Notes under the pieces: model-generated
The model's database searches: none
Seen by the model: the letters and a program-made list of their open reading frames with translations, nothing else
Told to the model about the DNA's origin: nothing
Program-made: the position numbers and the translations under genes
Shown: in pieces, positions 17,168 to 24,958 of the stretch
How positions within the stretch are numbered: position 1 is the stretch's first letter
Layout: the number at the start of each line of letters is the position of its first letter
Origin: Deltaproteobacteria bacterium
Lineage (GTDB): Bacteria; Myxococcota; JACRCW01
Length of the DNA: 48,799 nucleotides
Reading direction: 5' to 3'
NCBI GenBank assembly: GCA_016218805.1
Contig: JACRCW010000013.1
Coordinates: 1-48,799 of the forward strand

Positions 17168-19831
17168 TCAGACCCGCAGGTCCCGCACCAGCACACCGCT
17201 CACCAGGTCCAGCACCAGCACCGTCCCGCGGTCATCCCCCAGGCACAGCGCGTGGCCCATCAACCGCGCACAGGCGCGCTTGCGCCCGTCAAGGAAGAAC
17301 TCCGCCCGAGGTTGCACCTCCGCCGCATCCCACAGCGTCACCTGCACGCCCGCCGCCACGCTCACCCCCGTCACCACCCACTGCGGATTGGCTTCCAGCA
17401 GCACCAGCCCGGCTCCGGGCGCGCTGACCGTGCGCTCAATCATCCTGCCACGCAGCCAGCGCAGTTGCAGGACCAGCGCAGTGGCGTCGTCGTCAGACGC
17501 GCGCCGCACCACCGCCAGTTGCGCGTTGGCCGTCACCCGCGCCGCCAACGCGACCTCTGGCAGCGGAACCTCCAGCCGGTCCCGCAACACCATGCCCGGC
17601 TGTTCGTACCGCCACACGGTGGACTCCAGTCCCGCCAGGAACGCCAGTGACAGGTTGCTCCGCGCCACGTCCAACACCGCGCCCGTGCCGCGTCCCCCCA
17701 CGTCGGGCACGCGCCACGCCACACGCGCGCGGTCCGCCCCCAGGTCCAGCGCCCACAGGTCGTGCCCGCGGCCCACCATCCACCACGCGCCGTCATGCGT
17801 GGTGGCAAACGCCGTCAGCGCCTCCTCCAGCCACGGCGCGGCACGCCCCGTCCGGAAGTCCACCCGCGTCGCGCGCCAGCGGTCCCTGTCCAGCTGCCGC
17901 ACGGCCAGCGCCCGGTCGCCGTGATCGGAAAGCACCCAACGCGTGGCGGGTTCGTCCACCGCCAGCGCGGTCCGCCCCCGCCGCGACAGGACGCGCACGC
18001 CCAGCGCATCCAGCGCCACCGCCACCCGGCCGTCCGGCAGCAGCGCCACGTCGTGCACCGGCGTGCTGCCAGAGTCGCTGGCGGCACAGTTGAACACCCG
18101 TGGCTCAGCGCGGGCCGGCAGCCACTCGCCTTTCTTCGCCGGCAGGGACGGGGCATCCGCGCGCAGGGCGGCGTCCCCCGTGGCCGTCACGAGTGCGCGG
18201 AAGACGGAATTGGCCAGCACCAGCCGCCCCTCCTGCACGTCCTGCCAGGCGGCCCGTACCAGTGCGCGCGCCAGCACCCGGCCCGCAGCCGTCTCCTTGA
18301 GCGTCGCCAGCGCCGCCACGCGCGCTGCCGGCGCGGTGGCATCGTCGTCCGCAGCCAGGGCGGTCACCCGCAGCTTCACGCTGTCAAACAGCGCCGGGTC
18401 CAGCTCCAGCAGGCGTCCCAGCGCCGTGGCGCCCGCCTCCCCGCCTCCCTCCACCGCGCGTTGCAGCCAGTCTTTCGCCAGCCTCCGCAGCGTTGGGACC
18501 TCCCACACCACGGCCACCGCGCGCAGCGTGTCCCCCGCGTCCGCCAGCGCGGACGCCCACAGGACCCGCAGCGCGGCCGCCTGCGTGGCGTCCGTCTTCT
18601 CCAGGCGCGCCACCGCGTCGGCAAACGCCCCACTGCGCCTGGCCACGTCCACGGCGCGCTCCACATCACCGGCAATGAACAGTTGCCGCACCACCAGGCC
18701 GGGCGGGAGGCCGCGCGCCTCGGCCAGCTCCGCAGCCAGCTTGAGCCGGCCGTGCTTCTCCAGGAACGCCACGGCCTCGTGCGCGTCGCCCAGCAGCTCG
18801 GCCAGGATGAACGCCGCCTCATCCAGCCGCCCCAGCCCCACCAGGCGCTCAAACGCGGCGCGGTACATGCGCCGCATGTAGTCATACACGTCCGGTCCCA
18901 GGGCCATGGAGGACGACGCGGCCCCGCGCCACGGCGCAATGGACAGGTCTGCGCGCGGAGACGGCAGGCCCCAGCTCCAGCCCGTCCCGCCGGCGCTCTC
19001 ACCGCCCAGCGGGATGGCGTGCCGCAGCGCCTCCCCCAGTTCCCCGCGCTCAAACATTTCCGCCAGCCGCGCCAGGTACGCCGCGTAGCGCCGCCCCACC
19101 AGCGCTCCCAGGCTGCTGCGCGCCACCACGCCATCCAGCCACCGCCCCAGGCGCTGCAGCCAGGCGGGGGGAGGAAGCGCCTGCACGTGGACAGGGTGTG
19201 CCTTGCCCGTACGCGCCGGCAGCAGGGACCGCAGCGCGCGCACCACGGACAGCAGCAGCCGGTCCACCGTTCCCAGCTGGACCACGCGCGGCCCGTCGGC
19301 GCGGTGGCGGAGCTGCTCGGCCAGTTCCACGGCGGACGGCGCCATGGGCGGGATCCCGCCCAGCTTTTCGCGCAGGTCCACCGCCGGCGGCGGCCGCTCC
19401 GGCTCCGGGGCGGCGGGCGCGGCCAGTGGCGCCACGTCGGCAACGTGCACCCGGCCCAACGACACCCACCCGGACACGTCCACCACTGCGCCGGGACGGA
19501 GCGCCATGGCCTCCCCGGCGCGCACCAGCACCACGCAACCCGCCGCCGCCTCCAGGTCCGCGCGCTCCGCCGCGGCCAGCGGCGCGCCCCACAGCACGTC
19601 CGCCTGCTCCACCAGCGGCACGCCGGCGCCCAGCTCCGCGTCCACGGCGCTCACGCGCGGCCAGCGCACCAGGTACCCGCCGGCCAGCTCCGTGACCGTG
19701 GCACCCGCGCACCACGCCGCCAGCACGGCGCGCCGGGCCGCGTCGTCGCCCGCCAGCGCGCGGTCAAACCAGCGTGCCCGCGCCTGCACGCGCCCGCGGT
19801 GGGCCAGCCGCCGGGGACGGACCGCGGTCAC
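17168..19831 (-). CDS. bpX6-like helical and beta-propeller protein of a MoxR-vWA-propeller ternary system
   Basis: 887 residues in three parts. Residues ~1-135 form a globular domain that resembles the bpX6 domain of MoxR-vWA-beta-propeller ternary systems. After a Pro-rich linker, residues ~180-500 are helical and superhelix-like (FLEKHGRLKLAAELAEARGL, VRQLFIAGDVERAVDVARRS). From ~540 to the end there are propeller-like strand repeats (DVALLPDGRVAVALDALGVRV; the final LCLGDDRGTVLVLDLVSG). Published comparative genomics places such proteins with a MoxR ATPase and a vWA protein and suggests a conflict or complex-remodelling role. The GTG start overlaps the vWA gene stop as GTGA, so it is the last gene of the operon. 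The domain name is from memory and needs an HMM check. Confidence 0.75.
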   Translation of the reverse strand: MTAVRPRRLAHRGRVQARARWFDRALAGDDAARRAVLAAWCAGATVTELAGGYLVRWPRVSAVDAELGAGVPLVEQADVLWGAPLAAAERADLEAAAGCVVLVRAGEAMALRPGAVVDVSGWVSLGRVHVADVAPLAAPAAPEPERPPPAVDLREKLGGIPPMAPSAVELAEQLRHRADGPRVVQLGTVDRLLLSVVRALRSLLPARTGKAHPVHVQALPPPAWLQRLGRWLDGVVARSSLGALVGRRYAAYLARLAEMFERGELGEALRHAIPLGGESAGGTGWSWGLPSPRADLSIAPWRGAASSSMALGPDVYDYMRRMYRAAFERLVGLGRLDEAAFILAELLGDAHEAVAFLEKHGRLKLAAELAEARGLPPGLVVRQLFIAGDVERAVDVARRSGAFADAVARLEKTDATQAAALRVLWASALADAGDTLRAVAVVWEVPTLRRLAKDWLQRAVEGGGEAGATALGRLLELDPALFDSVKLRVTALAADDDATAPAARVAALATLKETAAGRVLARALVRAAWQDVQEGRLVLANSVFRALVTATGDAALRADAPSLPAKKGEWLPARAEPRVFNCAASDSGSTPVHDVALLPDGRVAVALDALGVRVLSRRGRTALAVDEPATRWVLSDHGDRALAVRQLDRDRWRATRVDFRTGRAAPWLEEALTAFATTHDGAWWMVGRGHDLWALDLGADRARVAWRVPDVGGRGTGAVLDVARSNLSLAFLAGLESTVWRYEQPGMVLRDRLEVPLPEVALAARVTANAQLAVVRRASDDDATALVLQLRWLRGRMIERTVSAPGAGLVLLEANPQWVVTGVSVAAGVQVTLWDAAEVQPRAEFFLDGRKRACARLMGHALCLGDDRGTVLVLDLVSGVLVRDLRV

Positions 19832-21567
19832 GGGTCCTCCCCCACGTCAAACCGGTAGAACTGCTGTCCGGTCACCAGCGACCCGATGAGCAGGTCCCCG
19901 CGCTCGGTGGCGTAGGCGGCCACCGCGTCCGGGCCCACGGCGACGGACGCCACCGGGCCCGGCGCCGCGGGCAACTGCACGTGCGCGTTGCGGCCGGTCA
20001 GGTCCACGCGGCGCGCGGACGGGTCCAGCTGCACCAGGGCGCCCTCCCCCGTCGACGGAACTTCGCAGACACCCACCACCTGGGCCCCGGAAAACGGGCT
20101 CAGGAGCACCCCGCCCACCCGCCAGGCGCCACCCACGCGCTCAAACGCGCCCAGCCACGGCTTCGCGTGCCGCTGGCTCGTGGCCGCCAAGACCCGCCCC
20201 GTGCCCCCGGTGTCCAGCTCGTCGGCCCCGTCCACGCCCAGCTGCCGCAGCGTGGGGCGGGAGGCCAGCGCCAGCCCCAGCACCACCGCGCCGCGGCACA
20301 GGAACCACGCGTTGACCTGCCGCTCATGCACGCGCAGCCAGGCCGTGCCATCGCGCGCCAGCTCGTACAGCGTGCCGTCAAACGCATCCCGTACCCACCA
20401 GCGCACGCGCCCTTCCATGCGGGTGGCGTACAGCGGCTCCAGGTCGGTGAGCTCGTCAGGCGGGACGTAGAACGCCTGCGCCACGTTGGGTGCCTTGGAC
20501 ACGTCCAGCAGCTCCCCGCGCCGCGAATAGGTGGCCACGGTGACCTCCGTGTCACTGACCTGCAGCGTGCGGAACTGGCGCCCGTGGTGCCCCGCCGCCA
20601 CCACGGGCGGCCCTGGGGGCGGCGTGAGCACGCGCGGCCGCGCCGGCACCTGCCGCGGCGAATTGGGGACGGGATGTGCCACCACGGTCCGGTCCGCGCC
20701 GCGCGCCAGCACCCAGTGACCACTGCTGGAGAACACCAGGTTGGAGCGTATGGCCAGCGCGGCCTGGCCCGTGCGCACGGGGGCCTGCTCAACGAGAAAC
20801 GGGTCACGCAGCAGGCGGGCGGTGACGTCCCCCGCGGGAAGCTCCAGCCGGAGCGACCTCACGCGCGCGCCGCGCCACACGTGCACGTCCACGCACGGAC
20901 TCCCCGGCTCCAGCACGTCCTCCACCACCACGCGTGAGGCGCTGCGGTGCACGCCCCCGCCCAGCGGGTCACCCACCAGCCACAGGTCATCCGCCGCCGC
21001 CGGCACGCCCAGCGCCGCGCGCCACGCTTCATGGTCCCGCTCCGTCGCCGGGGGACGCCCGCGCGCGCGGAGCAGCGCGCGGATGGAGGACTCATTGACG
21101 TCGTGGACCAGCCCCTCCGCTGCCTCCTGCAGCACGCCAAAGGCAAACGGGATTCCCGCCGCGCGCGCCCGCGCCGCCAGCGCCACCAGCACGGCCAGCT
21201 GCGCCACCCGCGGCGCGCCCATCTGCCCCGGCCCCGCGTCAAACAGCGCCACGGACCGCCGCCGCCCTGACGGGCGCCGCCGTGCCAGCCGCAGGTAGTG
21301 CAGTTCCTGCTGGGCGGCGCGCCGCAGGAACTCCTCCGGCAGTTCGTCAGCCAGCAGCCACTGGGAGACCAGCAGCCGCTCCGCCAGCCCGCGCCGCGTA
21401 AGACCGTCAAACCCGTCCGGCTCGCCGTCCCACGCCTCGCCCGTTTCAGCCAGCGGCCCCAGCACCGTGGCCACGCGCTGCACCAGCGGCCCCATGCCCA
21501 GCACAATTTCGTCCGGGAACAGGTCCAGCACGCCCCGCCAGGGCTTCAGCGCAACGGGCAGTTCCAC
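19828..21567 (-). CDS. vWA-like and beta-propeller protein of the ternary system
   Basis: 579 residues. After an N-terminal ~100 residues, RRRSVALFDAGPGQMGAPRVA (shown in part) starts a divergent von Willebrand A domain. Asp110 begins the metal-site motif, but the usual DxSxS serines are replaced (DAGPG), so metal binding may be altered. From about residue 300, repeated strands (LVFSSSGHWVLARGADRT, VTVATYSRRGELLD, SVAVGPDAVAAYATERGDLLIG) suggest a propeller. In MoxR systems the AAA+ ring typically acts on a vWA partner; here the two are genes of one operon. The GTG at 21567 begins 5 nt after the bpX5-like stop, and the 3' end overlaps the bpX6-like start. The upstream part of the open frame is a shadow of bpX5. 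Confidence 0.75.
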   Translation of the reverse strand: MELPVALKPWRGVLDLFPDEIVLGMGPLVQRVATVLGPLAETGEAWDGEPDGFDGLTRRGLAERLLVSQWLLADELPEEFLRRAAQQELHYLRLARRRPSGRRRSVALFDAGPGQMGAPRVAQLAVLVALAARARAAGIPFAFGVLQEAAEGLVHDVNESSIRALLRARGRPPATERDHEAWRAALGVPAAADDLWLVGDPLGGGVHRSASRVVVEDVLEPGSPCVDVHVWRGARVRSLRLELPAGDVTARLLRDPFLVEQAPVRTGQAALAIRSNLVFSSSGHWVLARGADRTVVAHPVPNSPRQVPARPRVLTPPPGPPVVAAGHHGRQFRTLQVSDTEVTVATYSRRGELLDVSKAPNVAQAFYVPPDELTDLEPLYATRMEGRVRWWVRDAFDGTLYELARDGTAWLRVHERQVNAWFLCRGAVVLGLALASRPTLRQLGVDGADELDTGGTGRVLAATSQRHAKPWLGAFERVGGAWRVGGVLLSPFSGAQVVGVCEVPSTGEGALVQLDPSARRVDLTGRNAHVQLPAAPGPVASVAVGPDAVAAYATERGDLLIGSLVTGQQFYRFDVGEDP

Positions 21568-21571
21568 GTGG

Positions 21572-21994
21572 TCACCCGGCGCCCAGGAAGGCGCGCAGCG
21601 CGTCCGCCTCCACCGTCCAGGCGCGCCCCAACGGGAACACCCGCACGCCGCCCTCCGCCGGCACCACCGCCGCCGGGAGCGCCGCGTGGCGCGCCACCGC
21701 GTGGGCCACCAGGGCCGGCGCCAGGTCGGGCTGCAGCGGGGTGGGCACGTACAGGGATTCCGCGCCCTCGCACTTTGCCAGGTAGCGCGCGCCGTCCACC
21801 CACGGGAGGCGCTCCGGCTCACCCAGCAGGACCAGGGCCCCGCCGCCGCCCACCCCGCGAAGGCCCGCGCAGCGCGCCGGTTCCGCCAGCAGCAGCGCCG
21901 CCAGCGCGCGCGCCGCCGCCCCCTCCGCCCACACGGCGCACGGCGCCCCCGGCACCTCCCGCTCCACCCACCCCACCCGCCACGCCCCCGTCAC
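21572..21994 (-). CDS. bpX5-like small protein of the ternary system
   Basis: 140 residues. The sequence has features I associate with the bpX5 domain of MoxR-vWA-propeller systems. These are an Ala-rich helix (GAAARALAALLLAEPARCAG), a strand with ALVLLGEPERLPWVDGARYL, and YVPTPLQPDLAPALVAHAV. It has no transmembrane segment or catalytic motif that I can see. The GTG start overlaps the MoxR stop as GTGA, and the next gene begins 5 nt after its stop, so the four genes are almost certainly co-translated. The role of bpX5 is unknown. It may be an adaptor or recognition unit that the ATPase loads onto or releases from the propeller proteins; that is inference. Confidence 0.7.
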   Translation of the reverse strand: MTGAWRVGWVEREVPGAPCAVWAEGAAARALAALLLAEPARCAGLRGVGGGGALVLLGEPERLPWVDGARYLAKCEGAESLYVPTPLQPDLAPALVAHAVARHAALPAAVVPAEGGVRVFPLGRAWTVEADALRAFLGAG

Positions 21995-23142
21995 GCGCGC
22001 CCCCCCGTCACCTCCACAATGATGCGCTCGCGCAGGGCCCGCAGGTCCGGCGGCAGCTTGTCCGGCAGGAATGACGCGTCCACCTCGCGGGCCACGCCCT
22101 CCAGGCGAAGCCGCCAGCTGCGGGACTCCGTTTCGTCGCCGGCCGCCGGGCGTGACCCCAGCAACGCGGTTGCCACGTGCGCCAGCCGGGCCGCGCGCGC
22201 CGTGGGCCCCGCGCTGGCCTCCTCCGCCAGCGTGGCCAGCGCCGGGTTCCCGCTGTCCGCCAGCATCTCCCGCAGCACCTCGCGCGCGGTGGCCTGCTCG
22301 TCGGGCGTGGGCACCGCCAGCACCACCGTCCACAGGTCCGCGGTGGTGGGCGCTGACCGCCCGGCCAGTGCGGCCGCCGCCGTCATCAGCCGCTGCATCT
22401 TCACTGCGCGCCGGTCGGACAGCGCCACGCCCGCCCCGCGCAGTGCACGGATGGCGTCCGCCAGCCGGCCGCGCACCGCGGACGGATCCATGCTGCGGCT
22501 CGCCTCCACCAGCGCGTCCACGTCAGACAGGGACGCCGCGGGCGGGGCCGCCGTCCGCCGCCCCGCTTCCCACCCGCCGGCCAGCAGTTCGTCCAGGCGC
22601 GGATCCGGCAGGCTGGCCACGTACGCGCGCAACAGGAAGCGGTCCGCAAACGCCGCCAGGGACGGATCCTCCGGCAGCGCGTTGGACGCCCCCACGCACA
22701 CACGCAGCGGGCAGGCCACCCGCGTGTGCCCGCGCACAAACTGCCTCTCGTTGAGCAGCCCCAGAAGCGTGTTGAGGATGGCCGTGGAGCCCTGGAACAC
22801 CTCGTCCAGGAAGGCCACCTCCGCCTCCGGCAGCATGCCCGCGGTGGCCGTTTCCACCACGCCTTCGCGCAGCCGCCGCAGGTCCACGGGCCCAAAGATT
22901 TCAGACGGCTCCGTGAATCTCCCCAACAGGTACTCGAAGTACCTCCCCCCCAGCGCGCGCGACACGCGCCGCACCGCCTCGCTCTTGGCGGTGCCCGGCG
23001 GGCCAATCACCAGCAGGTGCTCCTGGGCCACCGCCGCCAGCAGCACCATCTCCACCAGGGCTTCGCGCTCCACCAGGCCGGCGGCCGCGTCCGCCACCGC
23101 CCGGCGCACCCGCCCCGCTGCTTCCGTCGCTGTGCTGCTCAT
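21991..23142 (-). CDS. MoxR-family AAA+ ATPase
   Basis: 383 residues. It has Walker A GPPGTAKS (47-54), the family-typical RFTEPSEIFGPVD (75-87), Walker B FLDEVF (111-116) and sensor 1 GASNALPED (151-159), followed by a helical lid domain and a C-terminal extension of ~100 residues. MoxR/RavA ATPases form hexamers that remodel or activate partners through vWA proteins. It is the first gene of a four-gene overlapped operon with bpX5-like, vWA and bpX6-like genes. The ATG at 23142 lacks a ribosome-binding sequence; a TAGCAT hexamer lies 10-15 nt upstream, so the message may be leaderless. A palindrome lies directly upstream of that. Confidence 0.9.
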   Translation of the reverse strand: MSSTATEAAGRVRRAVADAAAGLVEREALVEMVLLAAVAQEHLLVIGPPGTAKSEAVRRVSRALGGRYFEYLLGRFTEPSEIFGPVDLRRLREGVVETATAGMLPEAEVAFLDEVFQGSTAILNTLLGLLNERQFVRGHTRVACPLRVCVGASNALPEDPSLAAFADRFLLRAYVASLPDPRLDELLAGGWEAGRRTAAPPAASLSDVDALVEASRSMDPSAVRGRLADAIRALRGAGVALSDRRAVKMQRLMTAAAALAGRSAPTTADLWTVVLAVPTPDEQATAREVLREMLADSGNPALATLAEEASAGPTARAARLAHVATALLGSRPAAGDETESRSWRLRLEGVAREVDASFLPDKLPPDLRALRERIIVEVTGGRA

Positions 23143-23151
23143 GGGGCGGGG

Positions 23152-23157
23152 ATGCTA
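23152..23157 (-). promoter_or_regulatory. -10-like TAGCAT before the MoxR operon
   Basis: On the minus strand TAGCAT precedes the ATG at 23142 by 9 nt. No Shine-Dalgarno sequence is present between them. This arrangement resembles a leaderless promoter. No clear -35 box is found 17 bp further up. Confidence 0.3.
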
Positions 23158-23193
23158 GGTCAGCGCGCGGGCGGCGCCCCGGCGCCCGTGACC
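23158..23193. promoter_or_regulatory. Imperfect palindrome between the MoxR operon and the 44-residue basic protein gene
   Basis: GGTCA (23158-23162) and TGACC (23189-23193) enclose GC-rich inner arms that pair around CC, with one unpaired base and an asymmetric spacer. It abuts the -10-like element of the MoxR operon, so it could be an operator or a structured 5' element. It lies in the only intergenic region of the divergent pair. Confidence 0.3.
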
Positions 23194-23277
23194 CCGTGAC
23201 GGCAGTTGCGCGTCCCACACGGCGCTGCTACACGCGCCACCCCTCCGCCTCGGGGCGGTGACCTTCCGGAGCTTCCC

Positions 23278-23412
23278 ATGCCGTCTCCCACAAGCCACAC
23301 CATGACCGTCCGCACCCGCAAGATCCACACGCGCGGCAAGAAGCGGAAGAACAAGATTGCCCGCGCGGGCACCACGCGCAGCGCCGCGGAGCTGTTCGCC
23401 AAGAAGAAGTGA
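23278..23412 (+). CDS. Very basic 44-residue protein
   Basis: The protein is 44 residues and densely positive, with TVRTRKIHTRGKKRKNKIA as its core and AELFAKKK at the end. It resembles small ribosome- or RNA-binding proteins in composition, but I do not recognise a family. The ATG at 23278 is chosen because GGAG lies 7 nt upstream; a second in-frame ATG at 23302 would give 36 residues starting at the basic core. A hairpin precedes the ribosome site and a strong bidirectional terminator follows at 23546-23579, which supports a real single-gene transcript. It diverges from the MoxR operon. Confidence 0.7.
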   Translation: MPSPTSHTMTVRTRKIHTRGKKRKNKIARAGTTRSAAELFAKKK

Positions 23413-23545
23413 AGTGCGCGGCCCGGCGGCTCACTTCCGCCGCGGTCCCACCCCGTCCCACGCACGTCCCGTTCCCGGGTGCGCCGCCTGCGCGCGCCGG
23501 GCATGCGTGCTCCCCGTCACACCGCCGCACTCCCCCAAAACACGA

Positions 23546-23579
23546 ACCCCGCCCCTTCCACAGTGGGAAGGGACGGGGT
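23546..23579. terminator. Bidirectional terminator hairpin
   Basis: A 14-bp stem with one mismatch (arms 23546-23559 and 23566-23579, 6-nt loop) is centred between the + strand basic-protein gene and the convergent minus-strand gene. On the minus strand it is followed by a T-containing tail (TTCGTGTTTT), so it probably ends that gene, and it may stop the other as well. Confidence 0.65.
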
Positions 23580-23612
23580 CCGAACCTCTCGCCCGTTATC
23601 CGGCAGCGAGAA

Positions 23613-24398
23613 TCAGCCTTCGCGGCCGCGGCCCGCGATGCCCGTGTCGGCGGCGCGTTCCGTGTTGACCTTGTTGCCGGCCGCAATGACGGCCTTGCCC
23701 GCGTTCTGCAGCAGCTCGCCGGCCTTGTCCGTGCCGCGCTCGGCCGCCATCAGGGCCTCCTTGGCCACAATGACCGCGCCCTGCGCCGCCTTGAGGGCCG
23801 CCGCGTTGCCCGTGTGGGCCGCCGCTTCCACCGTCTTCTCCGCCGCCGCCAGGACGTGGATCGCGGCCTCGGCCACGTTCACGCCGGCGCCGCCAATGTG
23901 CGCCAGGGAGTTGAGCCACTGGTCGCCGGCCACCTTGAAGGACTCGCCCGACAGCTTGAACATGCGGTCGGAGAACAGGTCGGCCTTCGGGTCACCAAGG
24001 ATGGTGTACGTGGTGATCTGCGGGCCACCGAGCCCGGCCACGTCACGCGCCGCGTTGCCCGCGCCGACCATGCCCTTGCCCATCCACTGCAGGGCCGCGC
24101 CCACCGCGTCGGAGATGACCTCGCCCACCTTGCCAACCGCGCCCGCAATCGCCGCGCCCACGCCCAAACCGGTGTTGGCGGTGGCCTTGCCGGCCTGAAA
24201 GGTGGCCTCGGCCACGTTCACTGCTGCGCCCAGGGTCTCCACGCCGGCCTTGCCAAGGTTCTTGCCGGCTTCCTTGATGTCCTTGCCAGCCTTGCCGATT
24301 TCCTTGTCGGCGGCGCGGCCCAGGCCGTCTGCGGTGCGGTTGAGCTCGCGGTCGCGGGCAATGGCGGGGGGAAGGCTACCACCACGGATCGTCGTCAT
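23613..24398 (-). CDS. Ala/Gly/Lys-rich helical repeat protein (LEA-like)
   Basis: 261 residues, almost entirely small and charged residues with helical periodicity (ADKEIGKAGKDIKEAGKNLG, AAAEKTVEAAAHTGNAAALK). The element VNVAEA occurs twice, in GAAVNVAEATF and GAGVNVAEAAI, which suggests an internal duplication around a central less-repetitive part (QITTYTILGDPKADLFSDRMF). The composition resembles late-embryogenesis-abundant or apolipoprotein-like amphipathic helices, but no family is certain. There is no signal peptide. The ATG at 24398 has GGGAG 7 nt upstream. A hairpin (24457-24477) separates it from the SCP2 gene, and a terminator follows it. A stress-protectant or surface role is possible but unproven. 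Confidence 0.7.
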   Translation of the reverse strand: MTTIRGGSLPPAIARDRELNRTADGLGRAADKEIGKAGKDIKEAGKNLGKAGVETLGAAVNVAEATFQAGKATANTGLGVGAAIAGAVGKVGEVISDAVGAALQWMGKGMVGAGNAARDVAGLGGPQITTYTILGDPKADLFSDRMFKLSGESFKVAGDQWLNSLAHIGGAGVNVAEAAIHVLAAAEKTVEAAAHTGNAAALKAAQGAVIVAKEALMAAERGTDKAGELLQNAGKAVIAAGNKVNTERAADTGIAGRGREG

Positions 24399-24456
24399 CG
24401 TTGTGCTCCCTTGTTGGTGGGCGGCTCAAGTGTGAGCGGCCCTTCTTGGTTGGCCT

Positions 24457-24477
24457 CCGGGATCCCCATGATCCCGG
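24457..24477. terminator. Perfect 8-bp hairpin downstream of the SCP2 gene
   Basis: CCGGGATC (24457-24464) and GATCCCGG (24470-24477) flank a 5-nt loop in the 138-bp gap between the SCP2-like gene and the LEA-like gene. There is no long T run, so it could be a terminator, an attenuator or an operator. Confidence 0.4.
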
Positions 24478-24536
24478 GAAGCCTCCTGAACAGGTCCCGC
24501 ATCATCGGCAGGACCCGTCCAGAAGTTGTGCGATAT

Positions 24537-24899
24537 TTACCCACTGATCAGGTGACCCAGGCTCACCACCAGGTCCGGGCTGCCGCTGATGCGGATCCGG
24601 CCCTCACGCGTGGCCTGGCCCACGTCCAGCTTGCCGCGGGTCATGGCGGAGAAGTCATTGTCCATCATCTCCAGGATGACGTCCGGGTTCTTGGCGCCAC
24701 CGCGGCGGACCTCCACCTTCTTGAGGTCCACGGTCCACTCGCCGCCGTCATCGCCGCCAATGTTGATGAGGAAGGTGGCGCCAATGCTCTTGGCCGCCTT
24801 CTCGTTGGCCTTGAGCGCCTTGGGAAGCGCCTCCTCCAGCACCTGGCGGGGCGTGACCTCAACGGGACCGCTCTTGGACTTCAGTTGCGCCTTGGACAT
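24537..24899 (-). CDS. SCP2 sterol-transfer family protein
   Basis: 120 residues, the usual size for a stand-alone SCP2 domain. The pattern of alternating strands and helices ending in DFSAMTRGKLDVGQATREGRIRISGSPDL is characteristic: a region for lipid/fatty-acyl binding with the signature 'xxMxxGxLxxxxAxxxGxIxxxGD'. The start is the ATG at 24899 (MSKAQLKSKSG), with GAGG 10 nt upstream; an upstream in-frame ATG adds 12 unlikely residues. Proteins of this type bind hydrophobic ligands such as fatty acids or sterols. The GH15-like gene ends 59 bp upstream on the same strand, so it may be expressed with that operon or alone. Confidence 0.85.
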   Translation of the reverse strand: MSKAQLKSKSGPVEVTPRQVLEEALPKALKANEKAAKSIGATFLINIGGDDGGEWTVDLKKVEVRRGGAKNPDVILEMMDNDFSAMTRGKLDVGQATREGRIRISGSPDLVVSLGHLISG

Positions 24900-24958
24900 G
24901 GTGATCAGACCTCGGCCGACGACAGGTCGGCACATGGGTGGGAAAGTGGGGCGCGACC

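Noticed and set aside
17762..19858. A ~700-codon open frame on the + strand opposite the bpX6-like gene
   Set aside because: Its product is Arg/His/Pro-rich without domain features, while the opposite strand reads as a coherent multi-domain protein. In a ~73% GC genome long antisense frames are common.
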